In this document: one piece after another, positions 61,889-64,000 of the stretch
Layout: the number at the start of each line of letters is the position of its first letter
Numbering within the stretch: position 1 is the first letter of the stretch
DNA from: Candidatus Intricatilinea gracilis
Lineage (GTDB): Bacteria > Pseudomonadota > Gammaproteobacteria > Burkholderiales > Burkholderiaceae_C
Direction of reading: 5' to 3'
Assembly (NCBI GenBank): GCA_016702605.1
Contig: JADJDQ010000007.1
Coordinates: 178,031 to 242,030, forward strand
DNA: 64,000 bases
Notes under the pieces: model-generated
The model's database searches: none
Seen by the model: only the letters and a program-made list of their open reading frames with translations
What the model was told of the DNA's origin: nothing
Program-made: the position numbers and the translations under genes

Positions 61889-62575
61889 TCAGCGCAGCGC
61901 CCAGCCGCCGCTCACCGGAAACACCTGGCCGACGAAGCAGGCGGCGGCGTCGCTGCACAGGTAGGCGGCGAACAGGGCGTCTTCTTCGGCGCTGACCAGG
62001 CGGCCCAGTGGCACGTCGCGTTTCAGGCGCTCCTGGAAGCGCGGGTTGGCCTGCACCTCGGGGCCGTAGTAGGTCGGGTTGGCGACGAAGTTCTGCGCGA
62101 TGGCGTTGAGCTGTATGCCCTGCGGCGCCAGTTCCAGCCCCACCGACTGCACATAGGCCAGTTGGGCACCACGGGCCGCGCTGTAGCTGCCGGTGCGTTT
62201 TTGGCCCCGCAGCGCGGCGGCGCTGCCCATCAGCAGGATGCGCCCCTGGCCTCGCGCCACCATCTGTGGCAGCACGGCGGCCACCAGGCGCGGCATGGGG
62301 TCGACCAGATGGGCGAACACCTCGCGCCACTCGGCGTCATCGATGTCGCCTGCCGGTGTGGCGGGTGCGGGCAGTGCCAGGTGCACCAGCAGCACGTCGA
62401 TGTGGCCGGCCTCGGACACAATGCGGGCGGGCAGGGCCGGGTCGTCGGCCAGTGCCCGGGTATCGGCGATCACATCGGCGCCCAGGCGGCCGAATACCTC
62501 GGTCAGCGCCGGGCCCATGAAGTCGTTTGCCTGCGTGAGCAGCACACGCTTGCCGTCGAGTCGGGTGGAGGTCAT
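61889..62575 (-). CDS. Atypical short-chain dehydrogenase/reductase
   Basis: A 228-residue SDR-fold protein. The catalytic Ser (S118) and Tyr (Y131) are present, but the usual YxxxK lysine is Arg (R135), and the TGxxxGxG cofactor motif is degenerate (TQANDFMG, residues 14-21). The C-terminus FPVSGGWALR is typical. With Lys and the Gly-rich loop both altered, it may bind NAD(P) weakly or act as a non-canonical reductase. The ATG at 62575 has GGAG-type sequence only weakly. A 12-bp palindrome lies just upstream (62591-62602). Confidence 0.8.
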   Translation of the reverse strand: MTSTRLDGKRVLLTQANDFMGPALTEVFGRLGADVIADTRALADDPALPARIVSEAGHIDVLLVHLALPAPATPAGDIDDAEWREVFAHLVDPMPRLVAAVLPQMVARGQGRILLMGSAAALRGQKRTGSYSAARGAQLAYVQSVGLELAPQGIQLNAIAQNFVANPTYYGPEVQANPRFQERLKRDVPLGRLVSAEEDALFAAYLCSDAAACFVGQVFPVSGGWALR

Positions 62576-62856
62576 GGGCGCAGTATGTCAGGCAGGCCTG
62601 CCACTGTGCCACGTCGGCCGAGGCTGCCGATCTGCTGATTGACCGATGCCAGCCAGCGTGCCCTGGCGCACGGTGAGCCCGGCTTCAATGCCTGAGGATC
62701 GGTCCACTCCTCATCATCTGGCGACTTGATCCAGGCCCAATTCGCCGGGCATACGACACGATCGGCTGGCGCGAATACGCAGACACTGATGGTGAGGAAC
62801 AAGCCAGGGGGTCGATCCCGACACCCGGCAGACCTCCAGTCATCCGGAAGCGTTTC

Positions 62857-63240
62857 ATGCAAGTCCTGTTGAACACCGACCCGCAACTCGATGGCCGTCA
62901 CAAGATGGCCGAGCATCTCGACACCATCGTCCAGGAAGCCCTGGGCCGATTCGACGAACAGATCACCCGTGTCGAGGCCCATCTGGCCGAAGTGGGTGAC
63001 CATGCGTCCGCCACTCCCGGCGACATCACCTGCACACTCGAAGCCCGTCTGGTGGGCCTGACGCCTGTGGTAGTCAAGGACCATGCCTCCACAGCACACC
63101 AGGCCATGCACAACGCCGTGGGCAAGCTCAAACGCGCCGTTGGCACCGTGCTGGCCAAACACGACACGAGACTAGACAACAAACGAGGCGCCACACGGGT
63201 GGGTGCCGCGGCCGCCGACAGCGTGGTCGACACCGAGTGA
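62857..63240 (+). CDS. HPF/RaiA-like ribosome-associated protein
   Basis: A 127-residue protein of the ribosome hibernation factor (sigma-54 modulation/S30EA) family. It starts MQVLLNTDPQLDG and has the beta-alpha-beta layout HLAEVGDH, CTLEARLVG and the closing basic helix HNAVGKLKRAVGTVL. Short HPF/RaiA-type factors stabilise or silence 70S/100S ribosomes under stress. GGAAG precedes the ATG. A hairpin at 63317-63350 follows. Confidence 0.8.
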   Translation: MQVLLNTDPQLDGRHKMAEHLDTIVQEALGRFDEQITRVEAHLAEVGDHASATPGDITCTLEARLVGLTPVVVKDHASTAHQAMHNAVGKLKRAVGTVLAKHDTRLDNKRGATRVGAAAADSVVDTE

Positions 63241-63316
63241 TGAACCGTATCCTCCGGCCTTAGAGCCGGTCGACAGGCTGTCCATCAGTGGCAGCCGGCC
63301 CCCTCTGCGGGGCCTG

Positions 63317-63350
63317 GCGGCGCGCCGATCCACTCGGGTCGGCGCGCCGC
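63317..63350. terminator. Strong GC hairpin, possible terminator
   Basis: A perfect 12-bp inverted repeat (GCGGCGCGCCGA / TCGGCGCGCCGC) around a 10-base loop, 76 bases after the HPF-like gene. No T-run follows, so it may be a Rho-independent-like block or an mRNA-end stabiliser. Confidence 0.5.
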
Positions 63351-63521
63351 AACACTTTCAGGTGGTGCTGGCCGCCGGCCTTTGGCCAGGCCTTTGACCC
63401 TTGACCCCCTGGTTGCGCCAGTGCCGTGCGGATCCTGCCACGTGATCCCGCCAGGTGGTCCAGCGCACAGACTGTGGCGCGCGGGTCGGCGATGGTGCGG
63501 TTCATGCCCAAGGAGCCGCCC

Positions 63522-64000
63522 ATGCCGACGTCCGTTGCCAACCGCCTGGTCACCGTCCTGGCTGCGTGTGTCACGGCGCTGGCCATCGCAACACTGGTGG
63601 CCGCCTGGGCCTACCCGGGCGGGTCAACTGTGATGGGTGCGCCGACACCGGTCAGCCACGCGCCTTCGACCGGTGTCCCGCAGGCCTTGCCGGGCAGCAC
63701 GACGAGTGGATTGCAGCAACAGATGGCCATCATGCAGGGCATCCACAAGCGGGTGGTCCAGGCTGCCGACGCCGACGCCCGCCGCGCCCTGATGCCCGAA
63801 CACCTGATCGCCATGCAGGCCGGCATGGCCATGCTCAACGCCCTGCCGGTGGAGGACGGTGGCGACGAATCACTCGAGCCGGTCGCCCGGCCGATGTTCG
63901 TCGACCTGCCCGCCACGTCGTCGATCGCGCCGATGCAGCTGGAGCTGCAGTTCATGCAGTTGCTGATCCAGATGATGATCGACCGCCTGCCGCCACCTTG
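63522..64000 (+). CDS. Exported unknown protein, cut by window end
   Basis: At least 159 residues, open to the window edge. The N-terminus is a signal or anchor (residues 8-29, VTVLAACVTALAIATLVAAW), then a Pro/Ser/Thr-rich linker, then Met/Gln-rich helices (QQQMAIMQGIHKRV, MQAGMAMLNAL and LELQFMQLLIQMMIDRL). AGGAG at 63511-63515 sits 6 bases before ATG 63522. The Met-rich periplasmic helices recall metal- or copper-responsive exported proteins, but no family is recognised. Confidence 0.65.
   Translation, partial: MPTSVANRLVTVLAACVTALAIATLVAAWAYPGGSTVMGAPTPVSHAPSTGVPQALPGSTTSGLQQQMAIMQGIHKRVVQAADADARRALMPEHLIAMQAGMAMLNALPVEDGGDESLEPVARPMFVDLPATSSIAPMQLELQFMQLLIQMMIDRLPPP

Noticed and set aside
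1..64000. tRNA, rRNA, integrase, transposase or insertion-sequence ends
   Set aside because: Read through for TTCGA loops, recombinase motifs and terminal inverted repeats next to the islands; nothing convincing. A covariance-model scan would be decisive.

Overview
The window is 64 kb of bacterial chromosome. It is GC-rich (by eye roughly two thirds G+C) and densely coded on both strands with third-position G/C bias. Gene content (a Liv-type ABC transporter, PHB-depolymerase-type esterase, CDO-rhodanese pair, NrfD-like respiratory module, class III ribonucleotide reductase) and a C-run/G-run intergenic repeat of a kind I associate with Comamonadaceae and relatives (35168-35208) point to a betaproteobacterium of the order Burkholderiales. 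Genus and species cannot be fixed from the sequence alone. I saw no tRNA, rRNA, CRISPR array or intact insertion sequence.

Layout. 1-9406 is a defence-like island. It holds a DUF2442 protein, a 1270-residue SIR2-domain protein of visibly lower GC with a small translationally coupled ORF, and a TIR / nSTAND NTPase gene pair with overlapping stop and start. 9460-26489 is ordinary metabolic and housekeeping sequence: two isochorismatase-fold hydrolases, a GNAT, a CHASE3-like/PAS/GGDEF/EAL protein, a CDF metal exporter, a thiol dioxygenase + multi-rhodanese operon, a PH-domain membrane protein, an HpaB/AbfD-family flavoprotein, an alpha/beta hydrolase, a hemolysin-III protein, a serine hydrolase, and an amidase + M81 (MlrC-like) operon. 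26566-33602 is a second accessory island. It carries a run of unrecognised, mostly membrane-anchored genes on the minus strand, again lower in GC, and a SLOG-SLATT conflict-system protein on the plus strand.

34061-39882 carries a small membrane peptide and a complete branched-chain amino-acid-type ABC transporter in the order livG, livF, livK, livH, livM, with a methyltransferase overlapping the end of livM. 39975-47504 has a Tat-exported multicopper oxidase, a trypsin-like protease, a RIO-family kinase, a Ser/Thr kinase-HDOD-GAF fusion and a CZB zinc-binding protein. 47911-54694 has a GH19-type endolysin, the anaerobic ribonucleotide reductase operon and a PHB-depolymerase-like esterase. In the reductase operon nrdD is split: the glycyl-radical segment is its own small gene between nrdD and nrdG. 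The segment ends with a lipoprotein that has a Pro-Thr repeat stalk.

55197-59323 is a five-gene respiratory operon: a Tat-exported four-cluster ferredoxin, an NrfD-type quinol-interacting membrane protein, a four-heme cytochrome with one atypical CX3CH site, an unknown protein, and a hemerythrin-like protein that has lost two iron ligands. It is preceded by five direct repeats at exact 11-bp spacing and a near-consensus FNR-type site, so it probably responds to oxygen limitation and to an OmpR/PhoB-type regulator. The window closes with a TPP-dependent 2-keto acid decarboxylase, a DJ-1/PfpI protein, an atypical SDR, an HPF/RaiA-type ribosome-associated protein and the start of an exported unknown protein cut off by the window edge.

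The best candidates for under-described biology are the TIR/nSTAND pair, the long SIR2 protein, the membrane-gene cluster beside the SLOG-SLATT gene, the split nrdD, and the phased-repeat promoter of the NrfD-type operon.
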